A stretch of DNA of 9,676 bases from Acetofilamentum sp. (GTDB lineage Bacteria > Bacteroidota > Bacteroidia > Bacteroidales > JAADGE01), in the NCBI GenBank assembly GCA_020720705.1, contig DYOJ01000066.1:1-9676 (forward strand). The letters run 5' to 3'. Positions within the stretch are counted from its first letter, which is position 1, and each line of letters opens with the position of its first letter. Below, one piece after another: positions 1 to 7,592 of the stretch. The position numbers and the translations under genes are program-made. The notes beneath the pieces are model-generated. The model was not told where the DNA came from. It ran no database searches and was given only the letters and a program-made list of their open reading frames with translations.

Positions 1-43
1 GTCATTAAATTGTCATTAAATTGTCATAAAATTGTCATTTATT
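1..43. repeat. 11-bp AT-rich tandem repeat, about 3.9 copies
   Basis: The unit GTCATTAAATT occurs exactly at 1-11 and 12-22. It recurs with one change (GTCATAAAATT) at 23-33 and degenerates at 34-43 (GTCATTTATT). The array touches the window edge and may continue upstream. The period is close to one helical turn. It lies downstream of the 3' end of the minus-strand peptidase gene and has no hairpin potential, so it is not a recognisable terminator. Its function is unknown. Confidence 0.8.
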
Positions 44-160
44 CTGATTTCGGTAACAAGTTGAGACTATAAAATGATATAAGTAACATAAAATCAGATA
101 TTTGAAACATAATAAACCCTCAACTATAAACAGTAAACACGACACGTTATTCCCCTTCAA

Positions 161-2932
161 CTATTTTAAGCCAAAATCCTCTCCTTTTTTTGTAGCCGGA
201 ATACCTTCTCGAATCCACAACGGAGCAGGCTTATCTTTCAAATAAGTGTCGAAGAATTGCATCAATCTGATACTCAAGTCAATCCGATTTGGACTATCCG
301 CTTTTAGATTGTGCGGTTCTCCGTTGTAGTTCAACATCCATACAGGTTTATTGAGCCTGCGCATAGCGATATACATCTCAATACTTTGCGTCCAAGGCAC
401 AGCTCCGTCTTTATCATTGTGCATAATCAATAGTGGAGTACTGATATTCGGCACATGAAAAATCGGCGAATTTTTAACATATAAGCCCGGCACATCCCAA
501 GGTGAAGCCCCGATTCTGCTTTGAGTTTTTTCATATTGAAAAGCTCTGCTCATACCTGATTCCCAACGGATTCCGCCATAAGCACTAAACATATTGCTTA
601 CAGGCGCACCGGCAGCGGCGGCTTTAAAAAAATCGGTTTGGGTTACAAGATATGCCACTTGATACCCACCCCAACTTTGACCTTGCATCCCTACGCGAGT
701 CGAATCTACATACGAATTTTTGCACAAGGCACGAGTCCCGCTCATAATATATTTCTTGGCACTTTCGCCGGGTTCACCGGTATTGTATCTGATATTCGGA
801 ATAAACACAAGGTATCCGTTGCTCGCATATACCGTAGGATTTATCACCGAGCGGCTTGGGCTGGGATGCCAATGTTGGTTTAATTCATCGGAGTATAATT
901 CGTAAAAATACACCAAAAGCGGATATTTTTTTGTCGGTTCAAAATTTTCCGGTTTGTAAAGTAAGCCCTCTTCAACCGTTCCGTCCGGCAATGTCCACGA
1001 AAAAAGTTCTGAGGTTGCCCATAAATATTTTGGTTGTTGTGGGTTAGTTTCAGAAATTTTTGAAAGCATCGTAAATTTTGTATCCGACAAATACACGTCG
1101 GGATATTCCTGAGCACTTTGTTTTCGAACAATCAAAGCATCTGATTCTTTTGCTTTTATGACATTCGAATATTTAAAATTATCAGAAATCAAAACCTCAG
1201 GCAATTTACCGGGTTTCAGAACTGCAAAGCCTTCCTTTTTGGATTCGGTTTCAAACACAGCAAGCAAAACTTGCTTTGTGTTGATAAATATTTCATCACG
1301 GTCTAATTTTAGGTAACGGTATTCCGTTTTCAGAATCCTTCCGTTTTTTGTAAGATTTACGGGCGGTATTTTTCCGGCTAAATCAAATTGCCAAATATCG
1401 TATCTGTCATAAATCCAAACACTTTTGCCGTCATTTATCCATCCTGCAAGTCCATAAGCCGAAGGCAACTCCGGATTGTCATATTGTTCCAACGCAAAAG
1501 ACACCCGAGTATCACCGGAAAGGTTCGTGAAACACTTCTTTTCAATCGAATATGAATACCACGAACTGTCATTTTTTTCATAAAAAACCACAGTTTCACA
1601 ACTCGGCGACAATTCAGCGAATCCGGCAAAATTACTCAGTATTTTGAGCTTGCTACCGTCTTTGCTATCAACAAGATACATATCTCTGTAACCGGTTACG
1701 TCCCACGTCCGCATTTTGGCATAAGGAAAAATGTCAGAAGCCAACATATATCTTCCGTTTCCTTTATTGACGGGAATCGGTTCTTTCAAAACGGTATCGC
1801 CTAATTGTATAATTTTGCGCGTATCAGTATGATATACAGAAAGGTAACTCAGTTTTTTATCTTTTTCCAAATTCATCAATTGCTCGGACTGAATAAATGG
1901 GTCGTTCCAATGCCAAATATCTACATTCACTTTTTCCTCCTCAAGCAAAGTATCTTTGGTCGGATATTCCGGTTTGGGTGCTGTACCAAAATAAAGTTTA
2001 CTGTCATCTCTCGAAAAATACACCGTGCCGTTCGGACTTACAGACCAATTTTTGGGCAATTCCGGGCTTAAGCTGTCAGCTACAACAGTCGCTTTTCTGC
2101 TTTCGGAACCCCACAAATGAAGGGCATATACTTTTCGGGATACTGTATCGCGAGAAAAAATGTATGCAAATTGCTTGCCTTCATTATCGCATGCGAGATT
2201 TTGGGCAAGTCCGGTTTCTGAGGGTAAACTGTCTAATTTCTCCGAGCGGGTATCAAAAAAATAAACAGTGGATTTTAGAAGAGAATCGTTCTGTAACTTT
2301 ATGAATGTAAGTAAATTACCATTTCTTGAAAATTCAAAATCACTAATATTCTTGAATCTGTAAGTTTTGAGATTTGAAGTGTTTGTGATGCAAAAATCGA
2401 ACATTTTGGGTGCCGACTCGTCAAATACTTTAGGTTTTTTCTTTGATTTTAAACTATCCGGCAAAACCTCAGTGTATGTGTAGGCATACCAATCCGAAGT
2501 TTCATTGGGCGTTTTAAAATTGTTTAGATTCGGATATTTTTCAACCGCTTGAGTTTTAAAACGAACTACCGCCAAACTATCTTTAGGCAAATCGTCTCCT
2601 TTTTTCTTTTTCAATTTCAGCGCGCGAACCGTATCGGATTGCGGTTTTATTCGGCATAATAAAAATTCGGAATTTGCTGATATTATTGCTCCTGCGCCAC
2701 GCTGAACAATAAATTTCTCACGTTTTCGGGCATCATAAATTTCCAAGACACCGTCGCCTTTGTAGGGCGCAATTTCATAAACAACAAAATTTCCGTTGTT
2801 TGATATCGCAACATTTGAAAGTGTTTTCCAAATAGAATAAGCCTCAACATCCAAGGGCTTTTTTTGAGCATAAATATTAGAGAAAAGAAAAAATAATATT
2901 GTAAAAATGATTATTTGCTTGTATGTCATCAT
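161..2932 (-). CDS. Secreted S9-family (prolyl oligopeptidase-like) serine peptidase
   Basis: A 923-residue exported serine peptidase that probably cleaves short peptides in the periplasm or outside the cell. Residues 1-22 are a signal peptide: a short charged start, a core rich in Ile, Leu and Phe, and an 'NIYA' signal peptidase I site followed by QKK. There is no lipobox Cys. Residues from about 30 to 640 resemble the repetitive beta-rich propeller part of S9 enzymes. The alpha/beta-hydrolase domain occupies about 640-905. The catalytic triad can be placed as Ser753 in GQSWGGY, Asp842 in HNDKDGAVPW and His874 in GEPHNL, with the Asp-His spacing of 32 usual for DPP-IV-like enzymes. The protein is longer than DPP-IV (about 730-770 aa). 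I see no Glu-Glu motif of the DPP-IV type, so dipeptidyl-peptidase activity is not supported. Translation may start at either of two adjacent Met codons (2932 or 2929). It is divergent from nqrA, has no operon partner in view, and its exact substrate is unknown. Confidence 0.93.
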   Translation of the reverse strand: MMTYKQIIIFTILFFLFSNIYAQKKPLDVEAYSIWKTLSNVAISNNGNFVVYEIAPYKGDGVLEIYDARKREKFIVQRGAGAIISANSEFLLCRIKPQSDTVRALKLKKKKGDDLPKDSLAVVRFKTQAVEKYPNLNNFKTPNETSDWYAYTYTEVLPDSLKSKKKPKVFDESAPKMFDFCITNTSNLKTYRFKNISDFEFSRNGNLLTFIKLQNDSLLKSTVYFFDTRSEKLDSLPSETGLAQNLACDNEGKQFAYIFSRDTVSRKVYALHLWGSESRKATVVADSLSPELPKNWSVSPNGTVYFSRDDSKLYFGTAPKPEYPTKDTLLEEEKVNVDIWHWNDPFIQSEQLMNLEKDKKLSYLSVYHTDTRKIIQLGDTVLKEPIPVNKGNGRYMLASDIFPYAKMRTWDVTGYRDMYLVDSKDGSKLKILSNFAGFAELSPSCETVVFYEKNDSSWYSYSIEKKCFTNLSGDTRVSFALEQYDNPELPSAYGLAGWINDGKSVWIYDRYDIWQFDLAGKIPPVNLTKNGRILKTEYRYLKLDRDEIFINTKQVLLAVFETESKKEGFAVLKPGKLPEVLISDNFKYSNVIKAKESDALIVRKQSAQEYPDVYLSDTKFTMLSKISETNPQQPKYLWATSELFSWTLPDGTVEEGLLYKPENFEPTKKYPLLVYFYELYSDELNQHWHPSPSRSVINPTVYASNGYLVFIPNIRYNTGEPGESAKKYIMSGTRALCKNSYVDSTRVGMQGQSWGGYQVAYLVTQTDFFKAAAAGAPVSNMFSAYGGIRWESGMSRAFQYEKTQSRIGASPWDVPGLYVKNSPIFHVPNISTPLLIMHNDKDGAVPWTQSIEMYIAMRRLNKPVWMLNYNGEPHNLKADSPNRIDLSIRLMQFFDTYLKDKPAPLWIREGIPATKKGEDFGLK

Positions 2933-2975
2933 GATACCGAAGTTTTGAATATTACTGTATTTTGATTGTCGTTTT

Positions 2976-3115
2976 CTAATTCGACTTTACGAAGTTAAAG
3001 ATTTCGGCAAAGTTTGTGCTTAGAATAGTTTAGCGTGGACGCTAAACGCAAATAGAAAATGCAATAAGCGTCCACGCTTTTCTTTTGCCGGCATAACTTC
3101 GTAAAGTAGAACTAA
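2976..3115. repeat. Nested inverted-repeat (palindromic, MITE-like) element
   Basis: Three pairs of complementary segments occur in mirror order. The outer arms are 22 nt (2976-2997 and 3094-3115) and match at 19 of 22 positions, including the shared core ACTTTACGAAGTTA and its complement. The middle pair is CGGCAAA (3005-3011) with TTTGCCG (3084-3090). The inner pair is AGCGTGGACGCT (3032-3043) with its exact complement AGCGTCCACGCT (3067-3078). Each inner segment is also a small hairpin in itself; TTTAGCGTGGACGCTAAA (3029-3046) has 8-bp arms around GG. There is no ORF inside. The whole could fold into a long imperfect stem or several small ones. It lies between divergent 5' ends, so it is not a terminator. 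The organisation fits a small non-autonomous mobile or REP-like repeat, but that is inference, and no clear target-site duplication is visible. Confidence 0.75.
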
Positions 3116-3136
3116 CATCAATTTAATAGTCAGATG

Positions 3137-3144
3137 CAAATATA
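3137..3144 (-). promoter_or_regulatory. Candidate -7 element for the peptidase gene
   Basis: On the minus strand this reads TATATTTG, which matches the Bacteroidota -7 consensus TAnnTTTG. No clear TTTG-like -33 box is found about 20 bp upstream on that strand. If it is used, the peptidase mRNA would have a leader of roughly 200 nt containing the whole palindromic element. In such AT-rich DNA a chance match is quite possible. Confidence 0.3.
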
Positions 3145-3354
3145 CAAAAATTATGACGTTTTTAAAGTTATTACACAAAACTCTTTGACAAAAACTACGT
3201 TACAAGTGTGTTAAAGAGCATTAAATAAATGTATTTGAATAAGATTTTCATATCCGGAAATTTATCTATTTGATTGTTTATGTGTTTATTAGCATAGAAA
3301 TAAGGAAAAAAAAATGTCTTAAAAAATTGATATGTAAATATTTAATGATTTTAT

Positions 3355-3383
3355 AAAAAAGTTTAGTGAAAAAAAAGTTTAGT
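3355..3383 (+). repeat. 13-bp direct repeat overlapping the nqrA promoter
   Basis: AAAAAAGTTTAGT occurs exactly at 3355-3367 and again at 3371-3383, a period of 16 bp. The second copy overlaps the proposed -33 box of the nqr operon. The pair could be a tandem operator or UP-like A-tract element, or simply low-complexity DNA. The repeat is seen in the sequence; any role is inferred. Confidence 0.55.
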
Positions 3384-3409
3384 TTAAGTGTGTAAAATAT
3401 CTAATTTTG
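3378..3409 (+). promoter_or_regulatory. Probable nqr operon promoter (Bacteroidota type)
   Basis: TAATTTTG at 3402-3409 matches the Bacteroidota primary-sigma -7 consensus TAnnTTTG exactly. TTTA at 3378-3381 stands 20 bp upstream, the expected place for the TTTG-like -33 box. Transcription would start near 3416 and give a 5' leader of about 20 nt before nqrA at 3437. Position, spacing and lack of another candidate in the last 100 bp support it; no experiment does. Confidence 0.6.
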
Positions 3410-3436
3410 GGCAAATATTCAGAAAGTCCATAAACC

Positions 3437-4798
3437 ATGTCAAGAGTTATCAAAATAAAACAAGGGTTGGATATAAATCTAAAAGGAAAAGCCGAACGTG
3501 CTTCGGTTGATTTAACGAGCATAAAAAGGTATGCCGTTAAACCTACGGATTTTAGAAATATCACACCAAAAGTGCTCGCAAAAGAAAACTCGGAAGTAAA
3601 AGCAGGCACGGCTTTATTTTTCGACAAATACAACCCGGAGGTCATGTTTACCTCGCCTGTCAGCGGAAAAATTGTTGCTATAAATCGCGGCGAAAAGCGA
3701 AAAATTCTTGAATTTGTAATCGAAACAGACGGTTCAGGAAAGAACGCTTATGAAAATTTCACCAAAGGCGAAGCAAAAGAATTATCCCGAGAACAAATTA
3801 AGGAAAATATGCTGAAAAGCGGCTGTTGGACATCTATCAAACAACGCCCCTTCGGTGTTATCCCAAAACCCGAACAAACTCCGCGAGATATTTTTATAAC
3901 AACTTTTGACTCATCACCCTTAGCGCCGGAATACGATTTTATGGTGCGAGATGAATTTGAGACTTTCCAATCGGGAGTTGATATTTTGCGAAAATTGACA
4001 GACGGAAAAGTGTATGTCGGCGTTCAAGCCGCCGGAATGTCAAATCCGTTTAAAAATACCGCAAATGTTGAAATTTACGAATTTGGGGGTCCGCATCCTG
4101 CCGGGAACGTCGGAGTTCAAATCAATAAAATCAAACCGATAAATAAAGGCGAAGTTGTTTGGACACTGCGTGTTCCGGATGTTTTAATTATCGGACGACT
4201 GTTCAAAAAAGGGGTTTACGATGCCGCCAAACTTATTGCCCTCACCGGCTCGGGCGTAAAAGCACCCAAATACTACAAAATTTTTGCCGGAGCAAATATC
4301 GGCGAACTTCTCAAAGATAAACTCGAGAAAAGTGAGCAAACGCTTCGAATTATTTCGGGCAATGTTTTAACAGGCGAAAAAACAGAAGAAACAAGCGGAA
4401 TCGGCTATTATGACTGTTCTGTTACCGTGATTCCGGAAGGCAACAATTCTGAATTTTTAGGTTGGGGCACACTCGGACAAGGCAAGTTTAGCGTATCCCG
4501 AACATTCGGGCATTGGTTAAACCCGAAAAAAGAGATAAACATTACCACAAAATTGCACGGCGGGCATCGTCCGTTTATCGCAACCGGCGAAATGGAGAAG
4601 GTTTTTCCGTTCAACATCTACCCCATGCAATTGATTAAAGCCGTCATCATTCGCGACATCGAATTGATGGAAGAACTTGGTATTTATGAAGTTATTGAAG
4701 AAGATTTTGCTTTATGCGAAGTTATCAACTCATCAAAAATTGAAATTCAACGCGAACTTAGCGAAGGATTTGACTATATGATGAAAGAATTAGGTTAA
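3437..4798 (+). CDS. nqrA: Na+-translocating NADH:quinone reductase subunit A
   Basis: A 453-residue cytoplasmic subunit of the Na+-NQR complex, implicated in quinone interaction with NqrB. The start reads MSRVIKIKQGLDINLKGKAE, the family's characteristic opening, so the ATG at 3437 is secure. An RnfC/NqrA-like barrel-sandwich segment covers about residues 45-100 (SPVSGKIVAINRGEKRKI). An SLBB-like region lies at about 240-295. Near the C-terminus GGHRPFIATGEMEKVFPFNIYPMQ and EEDFALCEVINSSK follow the usual NqrA pattern. There are no membrane segments and no Fe-S cluster motif, as expected for NqrA. The length fits the family (about 445-450 aa). It is the first gene of the operon, preceded by a consensus promoter and followed 29 bp later by nqrB. 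The leader is A-rich with no Shine-Dalgarno match. Confidence 0.97.
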   Translation: MSRVIKIKQGLDINLKGKAERASVDLTSIKRYAVKPTDFRNITPKVLAKENSEVKAGTALFFDKYNPEVMFTSPVSGKIVAINRGEKRKILEFVIETDGSGKNAYENFTKGEAKELSREQIKENMLKSGCWTSIKQRPFGVIPKPEQTPRDIFITTFDSSPLAPEYDFMVRDEFETFQSGVDILRKLTDGKVYVGVQAAGMSNPFKNTANVEIYEFGGPHPAGNVGVQINKIKPINKGEVVWTLRVPDVLIIGRLFKKGVYDAAKLIALTGSGVKAPKYYKIFAGANIGELLKDKLEKSEQTLRIISGNVLTGEKTEETSGIGYYDCSVTVIPEGNNSEFLGWGTLGQGKFSVSRTFGHWLNPKKEINITTKLHGGHRPFIATGEMEKVFPFNIYPMQLIKAVIIRDIELMEELGIYEVIEEDFALCEVINSSKIEIQRELSEGFDYMMKELG

Positions 4799-4827
4799 TA
4801 CGAAATCAGAAAAACTGTCAAAATACA

Positions 4828-6114
4828 ATGAAAAGTTTAGAAAAATTATTTGATAAATTAAAACCAAATTTCGCCAAAGGCGGTAAATATGAGCGTTGGG
4901 GTTCGGTTTTTGAAAGTTTTGAGACCTTCTTGTTTGTTCCCGGACACACCACCCCGCGCAAAGGGGCACATATACGCGATGCTATGGACAGCAAACGCTT
5001 AATGATTGTAGTCGTTCTTGCGCTTATGCCTGCTCTGCTGTTCGGAATGTGGAACGTCGGATACCAACATTATCTTTCTATCGGGCAAGATGCCGGTTTT
5101 ATGGATAATTTCATACACGGACTTATCCGAGTAGTTCCGCTCATAGTTGTTGCTTATGCTGCCGGATTAGGCACCGAGTTTGTGTTCGTTTACATCAAAA
5201 AGAAAGAAATAGAAGAAGGTTTTCTCGTCTCCGGTCTGCTTATTCCGATGATAGTTCCGGTGGACACACCCTTGTGGATGGTTGCCGTTGCGACAATTAT
5301 AGCAGTCATCTTCGGCAAAGAAGTGTTCGGAGGAACAGGAATGAATATTGTAAATCCGGCACTTCTGGCTCGAGCGATATTGTTTTTTGCCTATCCGTCC
5401 AAAATGTCCGGCGATAAAATATGGGTTTCCGGTTTAGACGGCGGGAAAACCAACGGAGCCGGCGATTACATCAACACGTTCGGCGATAAAGTGGTGGATG
5501 TCAGTTCCGGAGCAACACCTCTCGGACAATACGCCTCTACGATTGACTTAAACACAGCACTTCAAAAAGCAACCGAAGCAGGTGATACAGAGACAGTTAC
5601 AAAACTTACGGCTGATATTGCAAAAACACTATCGGAAGTTCCTTCTGCTTGGGATTCGTTTATCGGCACAATACCCGGTTCTATTGGCGAAACATCTACC
5701 GCAATGATTTTACTCGGAGCATTGATACTTTTGTTTACCGGCGTTGCAAACTGGCGCGTGATGTTGTCCGTTGTAACCGGAGGTGCACTTATGGGATTGA
5801 TTTTCAACTTAATAGGAGCAAACCCGTACATGAATGTTCCTTTCTACCACCATCTAATTATCGGCGGGTTTGCATTCGGAGCTGTATTCATGGCAACCGA
5901 CCCCGTAACTGCAGCTCAAACCGAAAAAGGCAAATGGATATACGGATTCCTTATCGGAGTCATCGCTGTTATCGTTCGTGTTTTGAACCCGGCATACCCC
6001 GAAGGCATGATGCTCGCCATATTGCTTATGAATGTTTTTGCACCGCTGATTGACCATTATGTAGTTCGCGGAAACGTGAAAAATCGCATGAAACGAATAA
6101 AAGTTGCGGCTTAA
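4828..6114 (+). CDS. nqrB: Na+-translocating NADH:quinone reductase subunit B
   Basis: A 428-residue integral membrane subunit that carries a covalent FMN and a riboflavin in the last steps to quinone and takes part in Na+ passage. The soluble N-terminus (about 1-55) contains FVPGHTTPRKGAHIRDAMDSKR. Hydrophobic segments follow at about 57-79, 98-123, 130-168 and 176-192, with several more after residue 290. The flavinylation motif SSGATPLGQ places the FMN-bearing residue at Thr230, equivalent to Thr236 of Vibrio cholerae. This Thr lies in a loop of about 95 residues (193-287) outside the membrane, which also has a polar Thr/Ala/Glu-rich stretch at about 240-270. The C-terminal half shows the transporter-like FMATDPVTA motif shared with RnfD. 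The protein is slightly longer than the Vibrio form (about 415 aa). The gene is in the operon, 30 bp before nqrC. Confidence 0.97.
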   Translation: MKSLEKLFDKLKPNFAKGGKYERWGSVFESFETFLFVPGHTTPRKGAHIRDAMDSKRLMIVVVLALMPALLFGMWNVGYQHYLSIGQDAGFMDNFIHGLIRVVPLIVVAYAAGLGTEFVFVYIKKKEIEEGFLVSGLLIPMIVPVDTPLWMVAVATIIAVIFGKEVFGGTGMNIVNPALLARAILFFAYPSKMSGDKIWVSGLDGGKTNGAGDYINTFGDKVVDVSSGATPLGQYASTIDLNTALQKATEAGDTETVTKLTADIAKTLSEVPSAWDSFIGTIPGSIGETSTAMILLGALILLFTGVANWRVMLSVVTGGALMGLIFNLIGANPYMNVPFYHHLIIGGFAFGAVFMATDPVTAAQTEKGKWIYGFLIGVIAVIVRVLNPAYPEGMMLAILLMNVFAPLIDHYVVRGNVKNRMKRIKVAA

Positions 6115-6144
6115 ATTTAGTGATAATCTCAAAAAATCAGTAAG

Positions 6145-6900
6145 ATGAAACTCGACACCAATAGTAACATATACACGATAATCTACTCTGTGGTTTTAGT
6201 AACAATAGTTGCCGCAGGGCTTGCTTTCACGGCAATCTCACTGCAACCTGCCCAGGACGCAAACGTCAGGATAGAAAAAATGCAAAATATTTTGCAATCC
6301 GTTGGCATTGAAACCACTTCCGCAAATGCTGAAGACACCTACAACAAGTTCATTACCAAACAATTCGCAGTTAATGAAAAAGGTGAAACTGTTATTGAAG
6401 GCAAAAATGAAGCAGAAAAGAAAAAAGTGTTTGAAATAAACATGAAATTAGAAGGCAAAAATATTGCCGATAAAAAATCGGTAACTTTGCCCGTTTACGA
6501 AGCGATATTAGAAGACGGAAGTGTAAAAACAATCATCCCTTTACGCGGAAAAGGGTTATGGGGTCCGATTTGGGGCTACATCTCCCTTAACGAAGATTTT
6601 AATACAATTTCCGGAGCTGTATTTGACCATAAAGGAGAAACCCCCGGTTTAGGAGCAGATATCAATACCGACTGGTTCGAAAAACAATTCAAAGGTAAAA
6701 CATTGTTTGAAGGAGACAAAATGGTATCCGTTACTGCGCACAAAGGCGGAACAGGCGCAGCAGCCGCTTTGGGAGATACCAAACACGGCGTAGATGCGAT
6801 TTCGGGCGGCACTATAACCAGCAAAGGCTTAGAAGCAATGATGAAAGACGATTGGTTGTTTGCTTACAAAAACTTTTTGTCCAAACAAGTTAAAAAATAA
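6145..6900 (+). CDS. nqrC: Na+-translocating NADH:quinone reductase subunit C
   Basis: A 251-residue subunit with one N-terminal membrane anchor (about residues 9-33, IYTIIYSVVLVTIVAAGLAF) and a periplasmic FMN-binding domain. It relays electrons from the NqrD/NqrE cluster to NqrB. The flavin attachment motif is DAISGGTITS, with Thr223 as the expected phosphoester-linked residue (Thr225 in V. cholerae). Here the usual SGAT reads SGGT, while the upstream Asp and the acceptor Thr required by the ApbE recognition pattern are kept. Other family blocks are LRGKGLWGPIWGYI (about 133-146), GETPGLGADI and a Gly/Ala-rich HKGGTGAAAALG. A charged stretch at about 78-115 is more variable. Length matches the family (about 250-260 aa). 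It needs an ApbE flavin transferase, which must be encoded elsewhere. Confidence 0.96.
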   Translation: MKLDTNSNIYTIIYSVVLVTIVAAGLAFTAISLQPAQDANVRIEKMQNILQSVGIETTSANAEDTYNKFITKQFAVNEKGETVIEGKNEAEKKKVFEINMKLEGKNIADKKSVTLPVYEAILEDGSVKTIIPLRGKGLWGPIWGYISLNEDFNTISGAVFDHKGETPGLGADINTDWFEKQFKGKTLFEGDKMVSVTAHKGGTGAAAALGDTKHGVDAISGGTITSKGLEAMMKDDWLFAYKNFLSKQVKK

Positions 6901-6929
6901 AACATACTGAAATAAAAAAAATCAAAGAT

Positions 6930-7571
6930 ATGGGAAATAATAGTAAACTGCTCATCGGTCCGATAAACCTAAACAACCCAATTACAGTTCAGATTTTGGG
7001 GATATGTTCGGCACTTGCTGTAACCGTAAAATTAATGCCGGCAATAGTGATGGGCATTTCGGTTACAATTGTAACAGCAATGGGAAATGTAATAATATCT
7101 ATGCTTCGCAACTCAATACCCTCCCGCATTAGAATTATTGTTCAATTACTTGTTGTTGCAGCTTTGGTTATTGTCGTTGACCAAATATTGAAAGCTTATG
7201 TGTATGACATCAGCAAACAATTATCCGTGTTTGTCGGTTTGATTATCACCAATTGCATCATCATGGGTCGCTTAGAAGCATTTGCATTGGGAAATAAACC
7301 TTGGCAGTCGTTTTTAGACGGTATAGGTAACGGAGGCGGCTACGCACTGATATTGATTATTGTTGCATTTATACGCGAGCTGTTCGGTTCGGGTTCGGTT
7401 GCAGGCTTTGCCGTATTCGGCGAAAAAGCAGGCGAAAATCCGGCTACAGGATTATACTCAATAGGTTACGCAGACAACGGATTGGTAATTCTTCCGCCTA
7501 TGGCACTTATCGTTGTTGGTGTAATTATCTGGGTTCAACGAGCACGTACGCGCGAACTGATTGAAGATTAA
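6930..7571 (+). CDS. nqrD: Na+-translocating NADH:quinone reductase subunit D
   Basis: A 213-residue, almost wholly hydrophobic membrane protein of the NqrD/RnfE family. Together with NqrE it holds an intramembrane [2Fe-2S] cluster and forms part of the Na+ path. The two conserved ligand cysteines can be placed: Cys26 in LGICSALAVT and Cys109 in ITNCIIMGRLEAFA, each in one half of the inverted-topology fold. The further family motif GNGGGYALILIIVAFIRELFGSG covers about residues 134-156. Five to six hydrophobic stretches are visible. The start at 6930 is supported by the typical INLNNPITVQILGICSAL context, preceded by a short soluble N-terminus. The gene lies 29 bp after nqrC and 21 bp before nqrE. 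Confidence 0.97.
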   Translation: MGNNSKLLIGPINLNNPITVQILGICSALAVTVKLMPAIVMGISVTIVTAMGNVIISMLRNSIPSRIRIIVQLLVVAALVIVVDQILKAYVYDISKQLSVFVGLIITNCIIMGRLEAFALGNKPWQSFLDGIGNGGGYALILIIVAFIRELFGSGSVAGFAVFGEKAGENPATGLYSIGYADNGLVILPPMALIVVGVIIWVQRARTRELIED

Positions 7572-7592
7572 TAACATAAAAAAAACAGAATC

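Larger units (their letters stand above)
3116..3436. other. AT-rich divergent intergenic region before nqrA
   Basis: These 321 bp hold no credible ORF or structural RNA. The region is very rich in A and T with poly-A runs (for example around 3304-3314). It carries a candidate minus-strand promoter near its left end and the nqrA promoter with a direct repeat near its right end. Apart from these I see nothing I can name. Confidence 0.7.

Noticed and set aside
1897..2304. 135-codon open frame on the plus strand opposite the peptidase gene
   Set aside because: It lies antisense within a long gene with an intact catalytic triad, has no recognisable motif, and its composition (many Cys, Arg, Ser) is typical of an antisense shadow.
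161..2932. Calling the peptidase a dipeptidyl peptidase IV
   Set aside because: The triad fits the S9 family, but no Glu-Glu motif that anchors the substrate N-terminus in DPP-IV is seen and the protein is much longer, so only the family is assigned.
2976..3115. Reading the palindromic element as a bidirectional terminator
   Set aside because: The flanking genes diverge from it, so neither ends here, and there is no T-tract directly after any of its stems.
5649..6053. 134-codon plus-strand frame inside nqrB
   Set aside because: It is an alternative frame of the well-supported nqrB, rich in Arg and Cys, with no domain features.
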